Positions 8,518 to 15,703 of a stretch of DNA of 64,000 nucleotides are shown here, piece after piece. Below the pieces are notes generated by a model. That model was not told the DNA's origin. It made no database searches and worked only from the letters and a program-made list of their open reading frames with translations. Each line of letters opens with the position of its first letter. Position 1 is the stretch's first letter. Source of the stretch: a virus. The stretch lies in the IMG/VR virus record IMGVR_UViG_3300035698_031273, positions 1 through 64,000 of that record; one strand, 5' to 3'. A program made the position numbers and the translations under genes.

Positions 8518-9316
8518 AAAATCATATAATACTCAAGTTGGTATGTTAAACAGATATCTGAGAGAAGGATTTAATATTTATGATTATATTCCTTACTTGA
8601 TGGATTTTTTAGAAGAAAAGCATCCGGAAGTAATTGATAATTTATACAAAGCACAAGAAATGAATAAAAATAACTTATTCAACAAAAAAGATTTATATTA
8701 TGATGATGAAGATTATATAATGGAAAAATGGGTAGATTATGCCACTCCAGAACAAATAAAAGAATTTAAAGAATGGATAGAGAATAAAAAATTAGATTCT
8801 TCTAGACGGGATGCTCCTCCTTATGAGGCAATGGATTATAATAAATTTATTAAACCAACATGGTTAGTACATTTTACTGATAGTCCAGATGATATATCTG
8901 AAGAGGGTTTTGCTAAAGGATGGGAAGAAATGGAAGGCTTATCATATACTACTTTCTATAGAAATCCTAAGTCTCCAGGTTATAATTTTTCTTTTCATGC
9001 AGATAATTATAGAGATATTAGAGCAGCAGCTCGAGGTAAAAAATATGGTGAACATGCGGTTTTATTTTGGGGTAGTGGTGTAGAAGCCACTCATTATGGA
9101 GATGAAGAAGATCAAGTGATTGTCTGGGGTCCATCTATAAATACTAATTTAATAATTCCTATTATGAGACAAAGTGATACTGGTAATTGGGCTATAATGA
9201 ATAATAGATATAAATATGATGAACAACCAATGTATGAAAGTGAAAATATTACAGATGTTATTGATTGGGGAATAAATAATAGTGATTTAGTTAGAAGGGT
9301 AATGCATAAATTTTGA
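8504..9316 (+). CDS. W-Y-K-tagged ART-like protein
   Basis: A 270-residue protein starting MNWYKKSYN. The N-terminal 110 residues are acidic and helical. From about residue 119, TWLVHFTDSPDDISEEGFAKG fits the H-x-[ST]...EGF pattern that opens many ADP-ribosyltransferase or Tpt1/PARP-like folds. It is followed by an aromatic strand (YNFSFHA) and an AVLFWGSGVEA strand. GAGG lies 8-9 bases before the ATG, better than most tagged genes. The stop overlaps the TTG start of the next gene (TTGA). The ART assignment rests on short motifs and is tentative. Confidence 0.65.
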   Translation: MNWYKKSYNTQVGMLNRYLREGFNIYDYIPYLMDFLEEKHPEVIDNLYKAQEMNKNNLFNKKDLYYDDEDYIMEKWVDYATPEQIKEFKEWIENKKLDSSRRDAPPYEAMDYNKFIKPTWLVHFTDSPDDISEEGFAKGWEEMEGLSYTTFYRNPKSPGYNFSFHADNYRDIRAAARGKKYGEHAVLFWGSGVEATHYGDEEDQVIVWGPSINTNLIIPIMRQSDTGNWAIMNNRYKYDEQPMYESENITDVIDWGINNSDLVRRVMHKF

Positions 9317-9786
9317 ATTGGTATAAATTATCTAAAAAATTAGAACCTTGGGAAATGACAAGAAAAGAATATGATTCTATGCCATATCCTCCTTTAAAAC
9401 CCAATAAGATATTTTATGTTAATGTTTACGGAAGAAATGTTGAATTTATTCAAAATCCAACAAGTTCAGATATAAGACAAATGAGTAAAGAAGTTATATC
9501 TGACTATCCTATGTATCCTTTGGGTACCCCTAAATTAAGATCAACACAAGATGAGAATGGTAATAAATATTATTGGAAAGCTTCTGAATCTGTGCATGCT
9601 CATATAGAGCCTTTAATAAGTAAAATAATTAATACTGAATTAAATCAAAATGCAGCAAGACCTTATTATTATACAGTTATATATGATGCTTTAAAAGAAA
9701 AAAAACCAGTTCCCAACAATATATTTAACGAGTTTGCACAACAATATCCAGATGCAGCTAGGAAATTTAATTATGAATTGGTATAA
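9313..9786 (+). CDS. W-Y-K-tagged phage protein, unknown function
   Basis: A 157-residue protein starting (TTG) NWYKLSKK. The TTG start is chosen because it restores the tag and overlaps the upstream stop as TTGA. The central part (about 45-105: PTSSDIRQMSKEV, then a DENGNKYYWKA strand followed by SVHAHIEPLI) resembles a small domain found in phage hypothetical proteins. I cannot give it a function. It ends YELV because the next tagged gene overlaps it by 14 bases. Confidence 0.7.
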   Translation: MNWYKLSKKLEPWEMTRKEYDSMPYPPLKPNKIFYVNVYGRNVEFIQNPTSSDIRQMSKEVISDYPMYPLGTPKLRSTQDENGNKYYWKASESVHAHIEPLISKIINTELNQNAARPYYYTVIYDALKEKKPVPNNIFNEFAQQYPDAARKFNYELV

Positions 9787-10540
9787 AACAGCACAACAAA
9801 TATTAAATGTTAATCCATATCTTTCTAAAGAAGAAAAATCTTCTATAAGAGAGATAAATAAAAATATAAAAGAACAACAATTTGCTTTAGAACTTTATCA
9901 AAATAGCATTTTGGAAAAACAAAATAAAGCAAAACAAGAAAACAGACCTTTAAATGAAGATGAAGAAACATATATAAAAGGAGCAGAATTTTTTATAGAT
10001 AAAATAAATACTAGTATTCAAAGGTTGCAAGAAAATGTAGAATTTATAAAAGACAAGGTAAAAGAAGAACTTTCTCAGGAAGTTAGTGGGGGTAGGAAAA
10101 CAACAAGTTTAATAAATGAAGCTGTTAAAGAATTTAAAATAACTACAGACATAAATGAAGCTGGATATATTATGCCAAATGGAAAAATGTTAGATTTTTC
10201 CGGAAAAAGAGAAAAAGCATTAGGAGGAACTAGATCACTTGATCATAGATCAATTGCTAGAATAAAAGGAATAGAAGGATCTTATACTGATGGGATGAAT
10301 GAATTTATAAATAAAACAGGAGCAATTAGAGTAAATTCTAGTGTAGGATTAGGTATAGATGTAGCTAAACCAATCACTCCTCAACAAAAAGCAACAATAT
10401 TAAGAAATATTAGAGGAAAAGAATATTTTTTAATAGAGGTTAATGATAATGGAGGAATTGCTATCTGGCAAAAAGAAATACAAATGCCTTTGGTATTTAG
10501 TGCTGCTAAATTAATTGAGGAAGCAAATACTCAATTTTAA
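9773..10540 (+). CDS. W-Y-K-tagged polyvalent-type phage protein
   Basis: About 255 residues from the ATG at 9773 (MNWYKTAQQ); an upstream in-frame ATG at 9734 would hide the tag inside and is rejected. Residues 20-110 are a charged coiled-coil-like helix region. From about 125 a compact domain appears: INEAGYIMPNGKMLDFSG, then GGTRSLDHRSI, then GMNEFINKTGAIRV. This pattern is familiar from large phage and conjugative 'polyvalent' proteins as an associated domain of unknown activity. It is the last gene before a short break in the tagged operon. Confidence 0.72.
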   Translation: MNWYKTAQQILNVNPYLSKEEKSSIREINKNIKEQQFALELYQNSILEKQNKAKQENRPLNEDEETYIKGAEFFIDKINTSIQRLQENVEFIKDKVKEELSQEVSGGRKTTSLINEAVKEFKITTDINEAGYIMPNGKMLDFSGKREKALGGTRSLDHRSIARIKGIEGSYTDGMNEFINKTGAIRVNSSVGLGIDVAKPITPQQKATILRNIRGKEYFLIEVNDNGGIAIWQKEIQMPLVFSAAKLIEEANTQF

Positions 10541-10613
10541 ATAATATAGTTTTTAAAGAATAAAATCAATGGATACTAAAATGTATCAGCACCTTAACAA
10601 AGGAGAGTAAAAA

Positions 10614-10739
10614 ATGGGTTTAATAAGCGGATTAATAATTGGATTTGTTATTGGAGTTGTTTTTGCCCCAATAGCACTTAGATTGTTTAAAGTTCTTTGG
10701 AGTAAAATATCAAAGAATGTAGATAGTTTAGAAAAATGA
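10614..10739 (+). CDS. Small single-pass membrane protein
   Basis: A 41-residue protein starting MGLISGLIIGFVIGVVF. A single hydrophobic Gly-rich helix (about residues 3-22) is followed by a basic amphipathic tail. A clear AAGGAGAG ribosome-binding site precedes the ATG, unlike most tagged genes nearby. It overlaps the HicA-like gene by ATGA, so the two are probably translationally coupled. It could be a holin- or pinholin-like peptide or an inner-membrane accessory; the sequence does not decide. Confidence 0.65.
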   Translation: MGLISGLIIGFVIGVVFAPIALRLFKVLWSKISKNVDSLEK

Positions 10740-11008
10740 ATTGGTATAAAAGACATATATATGCAGGTCGTCCTAAAAGATTACCGTCTGTTACTCTTCG
10801 AGATTTAATGAAAATATTAAATAAAGAAGAATGTCAGTTTGTGAGAAAAACGCCTAGAGGACATAATATTTGGAGATGTCCTAATAATAATAATCATAAT
10901 TTCCCTATCCCAAATCATCGAGGAGATATAACGGATGTTATAACACCTATTATTCAAAAAGGACTGGGAATGACTGTAGATGAGTTTGTAAATAAATATT
11001 ACAGGTAA
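10736..11008 (+). CDS. W-Y-K-tagged HicA-like mRNA interferase
   Basis: A 90-residue protein starting MNWYKRHIYAG. After the leader, residues 18-88 follow the HicA fold order: a helix (TLRDLMKILNKEE), a strand with KTPRGHNIWRCP carrying the conserved His that in HicA is catalytic, a short strand (NFPIPNHRGDI), then a helix ending GLGMTVDEFVNKY. HicA toxins cleave mRNA and are usually followed by an HicB antitoxin. No HicB-like gene is adjacent here; the next gene encodes a membrane protein. A tagged solitary HicA is unusual and fits delivery to the host, but it could also be an inactive or RNA-binding derivative. Confidence 0.7.
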   Translation: MNWYKRHIYAGRPKRLPSVTLRDLMKILNKEECQFVRKTPRGHNIWRCPNNNNHNFPIPNHRGDITDVITPIIQKGLGMTVDEFVNKYYR

Positions 11009-11084
11009 AACTAATATATCTGGTGTCAACTCATAATGAATATTTTTGAATTTATAAATAAATTTAATAGATAAGGAGGTAAAT

Positions 11085-11318
11085 ATGAAAATTGGTTTTT
11101 TTGAGAATGAACCAGGAGAAAAAAGTATAACTAGATTAGTTTTTGCTTTTTTAATTTTGAATGCTACTCTCATGTCTTGGTTTTTATTAATATCAAATCC
11201 TGTACTATGGCAAGCGGCTGCTACTATGTTTGGTACTGTATCTGGTGTTGCTACCGGGCTTAAGTTGATTCAGAAATCACAAGAGGTTAACGAAAAAAAC
11301 GGCAAAAAAGTAACATGA
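11085..11318 (+). CDS. Small two-helix membrane protein, holin-like
   Basis: A 77-residue protein. The short N-terminus (KIGFFENEPGEKSITRL) leads into a hydrophobic helix (about 19-38), a short turn and a second Ala/Gly-rich helix (about 45-62), then a charged tail. The layout of two helices with a charged end and an S-x-T-R-L lead resembles small phage holin/membrane proteins. A near-perfect AAGGAGGT ribosome-binding site suggests strong translation. ATGA overlap couples it to the ART-like gene. No endolysin is visible nearby, so a lysis role is unproven. Confidence 0.65.
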   Translation: MKIGFFENEPGEKSITRLVFAFLILNATLMSWFLLISNPVLWQAAATMFGTVSGVATGLKLIQKSQEVNEKNGKKVT

Positions 11319-12280
11319 CATGGTATGGAAATTTAAAACTCGCCTCCGTAGAATATATGTATCATGGGACAGGTATGCAAAATCTTTCTTCTATTCTTTC
11401 AGAAGGATTAGTGCCGGGTAGATCTCTTATTTACGATGAGCCATTAGACTATTCTTCTATTAGAAGTTATGGAGGAATTTATCTTACTAATAACATAATG
11501 ACAGCTTATTCTTCTGGCACAAAAAATATTGAGAAAACGAAATCAGAAGAAAACAAAAGAGTTATTATAGTTGTTAAAATAGAAACAAAAACACCTCATG
11601 TAATTATAGATGAAGATTTATTTATGTCTCCAGGTTATTCTATTCAGAAAAAATTACCAGTAAATCTAAATGTATCAAATAGTTATGATTATTTAGCTTA
11701 TTTTGTGACCACAGAAATGAATTCTAAAATTGATGAACTTGTTGATAGTTACATAGAGAGTTTAGAATTTGTAAATAAAATACAGGATAATAGAATTTTA
11801 ACTAATTTGAGACCTCTTATTGCTGAATTGATACAGGCATATTTATGGAGACAATTGGCATATCAAATGGACAATTATTTCTTAGATGCCCATGACTATC
11901 AAAAAGAAGAATTTTTTACTAAATATCCACAGTTAAGAAATATTAATGTAGAGGAATGGGAAGTAAAATATAGATCAATAGCAGATAATATTATGAGAAA
12001 AGTGCATAGATTAAAAGAAATTATAGAAGAAAGATATTCTTATAATTTGAGATCACTAGAACCAATTTCATTTAGAGGAAAAAATAAAATTGTTTTAATA
12101 TCTGTTTTGAAACAAAATGATATTGAAAATGAGTATTATTTTGAATCTGATATTTTATATATGGGTGATGAGCAGGCTGCTCAAAAAATGATAGATGACT
12201 TGACTGGTCGTTTAAGTACTTATGCAAAAATAACCTATAGAGATAATGTGTTATATGAAAACGAAAAAGAATTGGTATAA
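11315..12280 (+). CDS. W-Y-K-tagged ART-like protein (YHGT type)
   Basis: A 321-residue protein starting MTWYGNLKLAS, a variant tag. Residues 14-34 contain MYHGTGMQNLSSILSEGLVPG, the H-G-T and E-G-L signature of Tpt1/PARP-like ADP-ribosyltransferases. A strand GGIYLTNN with AYSS follows, as in the NAD-binding core. The C-terminal 170 residues form a long helical region plus a strand block and may be a regulatory or substrate-binding part. The last residues (KELV) arise from a 14-base overlap with the next gene. No ribosome-binding site is evident; ATGA coupling to the holin-like gene is likely. Confidence 0.72.
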   Translation: MTWYGNLKLASVEYMYHGTGMQNLSSILSEGLVPGRSLIYDEPLDYSSIRSYGGIYLTNNIMTAYSSGTKNIEKTKSEENKRVIIVVKIETKTPHVIIDEDLFMSPGYSIQKKLPVNLNVSNSYDYLAYFVTTEMNSKIDELVDSYIESLEFVNKIQDNRILTNLRPLIAELIQAYLWRQLAYQMDNYFLDAHDYQKEEFFTKYPQLRNINVEEWEVKYRSIADNIMRKVHRLKEIIEERYSYNLRSLEPISFRGKNKIVLISVLKQNDIENEYYFESDILYMGDEQAAQKMIDDLTGRLSTYAKITYRDNVLYENEKELV

Positions 12281-12638
12281 ATTAGCACAATCTGAAAATC
12301 AATATTTATATCATGGAACCTCTGAAGGTGCTTTTAGAAAAATACGAGAAGAAGGATTAGTTACTAATGGTGGTTTTATATATTTATCTGAAGATATTCA
12401 ATATGCTAAAACATATTCTGAAAGAAAAGGAAATAATATTGCTGGATCAAGAATTTTAAGAATTTTAAAAACCCCAGATATGTTACGAGATGAAAGGATA
12501 AGTATTCCAGGAGATTATATTACAAATAGAAATATTTCTCCTCAAGAAATAGAAGTTTTAGTAGAAAATAAATGGATTCCTATACAAGAATATAGTAACC
12601 CAGATATTAATATAATGCCATATTTTAATAAAAGTTAG
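12255..12638 (+). CDS. ART-like protein (YHGT type) with altered W-Y-K tag start
   Basis: About 127 residues if started at ATG 12255 (MKTKKNWYKLAQ); an in-frame ATG at 12246 is also possible. In other tagged genes the codon before NWYK is the start; here it is AAG, so the start has apparently moved upstream and the tag is now internal by five residues. YLYHGTSEGAFRKIREEGL (about 17-35), GFIYLSEDIQYAKTY (about 40-55) and a following basic strand give a compact ART core of the Tpt1/PARP type. The gene overlaps the upstream stop. Confidence 0.68.
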   Translation: MKTKKNWYKLAQSENQYLYHGTSEGAFRKIREEGLVTNGGFIYLSEDIQYAKTYSERKGNNIAGSRILRILKTPDMLRDERISIPGDYITNRNISPQEIEVLVENKWIPIQEYSNPDINIMPYFNKS

Positions 12639-12645
12639 ACAAATT

Positions 12646-12957
12646 ATGAATTGGTATAAATTATCTTCACAAATACAATTGTTCAGAGGAGAGATGGAGT
12701 CTGGACAAGGAAATAATTATTATTCTCCAGATAAGGAGTTTGCAAGACAATTCACTCAAAGTGGTCAAGATAAAGAAATTAAAACAATAATTATGGATAA
12801 ATCTGATATTTATAGAAAAAATCCTTTACCGAGATCTTACGGTTTTGACGATAAAGAACTTGATAATGCAATAGCAGAGGCCAAGGAGAATGGATTTAAA
12901 GCACTTTGGATTGATGAGGGAGAAGGACAGCCCAATTCAGTTTTTCTAATAAAATGA
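12646..12957 (+). CDS. W-Y-K-tagged small ART-like protein
   Basis: A 103-residue protein starting MNWYKLSSQ. QLFRGEMESG (about 12-21) looks like an ART R-G motif. NNYYSPDKEFARQFT (about 23-37) matches the strand-plus-helix that follows it in phage and toxin ARTs, and a basic strand (IKTIIMD) comes next. The end (GFKALWIDEGEGQPNSVFLI) resembles the final strands of that fold. It is a minimal domain with no extra regions. Stop and next start overlap as ATGA. Function inferred from short motifs only. Confidence 0.65.
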   Translation: MNWYKLSSQIQLFRGEMESGQGNNYYSPDKEFARQFTQSGQDKEIKTIIMDKSDIYRKNPLPRSYGFDDKELDNAIAEAKENGFKALWIDEGEGQPNSVFLIK

Positions 12958-13112
12958 ACTGGTATAAAATAGCACAACAAGGATATCTCTGGGATAATGA
13001 CCCATCTCTTCCCCATGCCAATACTTCATGGGAACCTTCTGGTGATATATTTGAGGATATTAAAGAATGCTCTACAATGGGGGAACTTAATAGGGTTTTT
13101 AGCAGTTATTGA
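12954..13112 (+). pseudogene. 5' part of a W-Y-K-tagged ART-like gene split by a TnpB element
   Basis: Encodes 52 residues starting MNWYKIAQQGYLW and then meets a stop where the inserted element begins. The leader is identical over 29 nucleotides to the gene at 4925, and the following YLWDNDPSLPHAN resembles the N-terminus of the ParB-like gene at 4476. Joining codons up to 13109 (...SSY) to codons from 14412 (KNGIENRY...) gives one open frame of about 148 residues. The truncated peptide may still be made. Confidence 0.75.
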
Positions 13113-13209
13113 TAAACTTACAAAATTATACAAAAACTTCAATAAATTTATAAAAATAATTTAAATTTTTATTAAAGGAGTTTTAGGATATACCCAGTAA
13201 TTATAATAT

Positions 13210-14379
13210 ATGATTAAGACAGAAAGACATTTTACCACAGGAAACCAAGAAATTATAAATCTTTGTTCTTTAAGTAAAGATTTATATAATCGGTGTCTTT
13301 ATCTAATTAGGCAAGAATATTTTAAACATAAGAGACTACCTGATATAAATATTCTTGTAGATTCAACTAGATGTTTAGATTGTTTTAAAAATCTTCATAA
13401 TACGAAGACTGCCAAACAAACAATCAGAAAAGTATTGTCTGACTGGTCTAATTTTAGGAAAGCATTAAATGCTTTTTACAAAAATCCTAATAAATTTTTA
13501 TCAAAACCCAGACCTCCAAAATACAAAAAGAAATTATCTCAAGTTATATTTTATAGTGAAACTATTAGCAGAAAGGGCTTAAAACATGACATAATTCAAC
13601 CTACAAACAATTGTTTTTCAATTAAATCCAGTATTAAAAAATTTAGACAGGTAGTCATTACTCCAAAAACCTTTGGTTTTGTCATAGATGTACAGTATAA
13701 AGTAGAAGAAAAGAAAAATCCTAGTAGAAAAGGAATTTGTTTTATAGATTTAGGTGTTAATAATTTGGCTTCTATAACTTCAGATCAACTAACTCCCATA
13801 TTGATCAATGGTAGAATAGTTAAAAGTATTAACCAATATTATAACAAATATCCAACTAAAAAGAACTCAAGAAAAAGGTATTTTAGACTAGAAAATTATT
13901 TTCATCACGTAAGTAAATATATTATTGACTTATGTAAAAACAATAATATAGGAAGAATAATTATAGGAAAGAATGATTATTGGAAACAAAAGATAAAAAT
14001 GAAAAAGAAGAACAAACAGAATTTTCAGTATATTCCTTTTTATAAATTGATACAAAAAATTCAGTATAAAGCTAAATTAGAGGGAATTATAGTAGAGTTT
14101 ACTGAAGAAAGTTATACAAGTAAAAGTAGTTTTCTAGACAGAGATCCTTTAGATGGAAGTACTATTTCTGGTAAAAGAGTTCAAAGAGGATTATATAAAA
14201 GTAAAGATGGAAAAATTTTAAATGCAGATGTAAATGGAAGCTTAAACATAGGGAGAAAAGTAATCGGAGAGAAGATTTATGATCTTTTATCTGATAGGAG
14301 CGTTACCGCAACGCCAGTGGTCATTAACCCATTGAAATTATCATCTTCAAAGTTATTTTGTCAAAAGATGGTCGGTTAA
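13210..14379 (+). CDS. tnpB: TnpB-family RNA-guided nuclease (zinc-finger-less subtype)
   Basis: A 389-residue protein. RuvC residues are visible: Asp180 in FIDLGVNNLASI, Glu299/300 in EFTEESYTSKSSFLD, and Asp340 in LNADVNGSLNIGRK, with IIIGKNDYWKQ between them. The usual four-Cys zinc finger between RuvC-II and III is replaced by SSFLDRDPLDG and GKRVQRGLYK, a known variant of IS1341-type TnpB proteins. Length is normal and all three acidic residues are present, so it is probably an active nuclease guided by an RNA from the element's right end. TnpB helps retain and spread such elements. Codon use is as AT-rich as the phage, so it is not an obviously recent arrival. Confidence 0.9.
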   Translation: MIKTERHFTTGNQEIINLCSLSKDLYNRCLYLIRQEYFKHKRLPDINILVDSTRCLDCFKNLHNTKTAKQTIRKVLSDWSNFRKALNAFYKNPNKFLSKPRPPKYKKKLSQVIFYSETISRKGLKHDIIQPTNNCFSIKSSIKKFRQVVITPKTFGFVIDVQYKVEEKKNPSRKGICFIDLGVNNLASITSDQLTPILINGRIVKSINQYYNKYPTKKNSRKRYFRLENYFHHVSKYIIDLCKNNNIGRIIIGKNDYWKQKIKMKKKNKQNFQYIPFYKLIQKIQYKAKLEGIIVEFTEESYTSKSSFLDRDPLDGSTISGKRVQRGLYKSKDGKILNADVNGSLNIGRKVIGEKIYDLLSDRSVTATPVVINPLKLSSSKLFCQKMVG

Positions 14380-14411
14380 TGATACAAACTTGTAAGTTTT
14401 TGTAAATTTAT
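14290..14411 (+). ncRNA. Putative omega-RNA (reRNA) scaffold of the TnpB element
   Basis: By analogy with studied TnpB systems, the guide RNA scaffold covers the 3' end of tnpB and the element's right end, with the guide copied from flanking DNA. Here that is the end of the gene plus a hairpin (AAACT-TGTA-AGTTT, 14386-14399). The guide would begin at about 14412, inside the interrupted phage gene. Boundaries are estimates; no transcription evidence is available. Confidence 0.4.
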
Positions 14412-14702
14412 AAGAACGGTATAGAAAATCGTTATACTCCTGCTGGAATTTTTGTTAGTGAAAATATTGATTTAGCATCTACATATGGGGATATAATAGG
14501 AATAAATGTTGGAGAAATGAAGAATGATAATTATATGCCTGTAGTTTCAATAGAGGAGCCAGTTGAAGAATCTCAAATGAGAGAGGCAATAGCACATAAA
14601 TTGGGGGTGGATAATTTCATAAGTGAATATGAGGCAGGAATTGAAATAGATACGGTTATTTTTTATGGTAAAATTCCACCGAAATATTTAATATTTCAAT
14701 AA
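14412..14702 (+). pseudogene. 3' part of the split W-Y-K-tagged ART-like gene
   Basis: A reading frame open from the element's right end encodes 96 residues. YTPAGIFVSENIDLASTYGDI closely follows the strand-helix pattern seen in the intact YHGT-type protein at 12255 (FIYLSEDIQYAKTY). The frame has no start of its own until ATG 14517, so a 61-residue remnant might be translated. In phase with the 12954 fragment once the element is removed, which supports a single ancestral gene. Confidence 0.72.
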
Positions 14703-14719
14703 TTTTTCACAAAAAATAT

Positions 14720-14747
14720 TTGAAAAGTGAAAAAAATTCGTTAGAAT
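14720..14747 (+). promoter_or_regulatory. Sigma70-type promoter for the outer-membrane protein gene
   Basis: TTGAAA at 14720-14725 and TAGAAT at 14742-14747 are separated by 16 bases, about 45 bases before a strong AAGGAGAG ribosome-binding site and the ATG at 14792. Together with the terminator after the gene this makes a self-contained transcription unit. Confidence 0.6.
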
Positions 14748-14791
14748 AGAAATTGTGTTAGGTTGTTTTTACTTTTTTTAAGGAGAGTTTT

Positions 14792-15673
14792 ATGAGAAAA
14801 CTAATGGCAAGTTTACTAGTATTGTGTTTACTATTTTTTGGAGGAGCGGCTTTTGCTGAAGAAGAGGGGTCTACTGTAGTCCCTGTTGCTCCTAGTGTTA
14901 CAGAGTTAGAACCGTTGATAGATGGTAATTTATTTGGAACAGATTTGAGTGAAGCAACTTGGAAAGAGGCAGATGTAACTATTGAAACTAGTTATGCAAG
15001 TAAATATAAATGGTATGGTAGAAGTCTTTTTGGTTCAACTCCGGTTTGGTCAGCTCGTTCAGTAATTGGTTTACCCAAAGGATTAACTCCATTTGGTGGT
15101 GGTCTTTATGCTGATATTACTGGTTATTTTCCTGCTGGATCAGGTGCTGAGAAAGAGACAGAGATGGATTATTCTTTGTTTTGGCATGCAACTGCAAATG
15201 AGGGCAAGAGAACTCAATTGGAAATTTTTGTAGATTATACCTATTATGATCTTATAAAATCTAATAGGCATTGTGACGGGCAAGAGATTGGAACTACTGT
15301 TTTCATGCCTAATGTAATTGACATTGCAGATGGTGTTATATTGATTGGTCCTAAATATAGAAGTGCTATTTTATGGGATCAAAATCGGGAAGAGATGGAA
15401 CGGTATAATGGGAACGTTCAGGTAGGTGGTCTTGTTTGTCAAATAAATGCAATAGATGGACTTCCTTTAATTGCTAATGCTGATGTTACTTATCTCGATG
15501 TTGGTGATGTAGAGGCTGGTTTTAGTCATAGCACATTTGGCTTAGAGACAAAAATTCAGATTACAAAAGATAGTTATATTAGTCCTTTTGTAAATTATCA
15601 GATGAGAATAGATGATACATTAGAAGATGAAGATGGATTTTGGGGTGGTGTAACCATGGCATATACTTTCTAA
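14792..15673 (+). CDS. Outer-membrane beta-barrel protein with signal peptide
   Basis: A 293-residue protein with a clear Sec signal peptide (basic MRK, hydrophobic core, A-F-A cleavage near residue 22). The mature part has alternating aromatic strands. The first (ETSYASKYKWYGRSLFG, about 69-86) resembles the S-x-Y-x-W-R-G opening strand of small OM barrels of the Gcw_chp type. The last strand ends GVTMAYTF with a terminal Phe, the classical Bam recognition signal. A phage coding for such a protein suggests expression during infection to alter the host surface, for example superinfection exclusion like lambda Lom or receptor masking. It has its own promoter and terminator. Confidence 0.82.
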   Translation: MRKLMASLLVLCLLFFGGAAFAEEEGSTVVPVAPSVTELEPLIDGNLFGTDLSEATWKEADVTIETSYASKYKWYGRSLFGSTPVWSARSVIGLPKGLTPFGGGLYADITGYFPAGSGAEKETEMDYSLFWHATANEGKRTQLEIFVDYTYYDLIKSNRHCDGQEIGTTVFMPNVIDIADGVILIGPKYRSAILWDQNREEMERYNGNVQVGGLVCQINAIDGLPLIANADVTYLDVGDVEAGFSHSTFGLETKIQITKDSYISPFVNYQMRIDDTLEDEDGFWGGVTMAYTF

Positions 15674-15703
15674 GGTATATAAAAACGTAATATTATCCTC
15701 CCA

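Larger units (their letters stand above)
13110..14411 (+). mobile_element. TnpB-only IS605/IS1341-type element
   Basis: About 1.3 kb containing a single tnpB gene and no TnpA (Y1 HUH transposase), hence non-autonomous or dependent on an outside transposase. Ends are inferred from a perfect 11-bp inverted repeat (TACAAAAACTT at 13129-13139, AAGTTTTTGTA at 14394-14404), a hairpin-forming right end, and restoration of an open tagged ART-like gene when the interval is removed. TTAT occurs at both proposed junctions, as expected for a short target or cleavage tetranucleotide. Exact ends may be off by a few bases. Confidence 0.7.

Noticed and set aside
11032-11072. Tiny open frame of 12 codons before the holin-like gene
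   Set aside because: Too short and lacks a ribosome-binding site; the strong ribosome-binding site belongs to the following gene.
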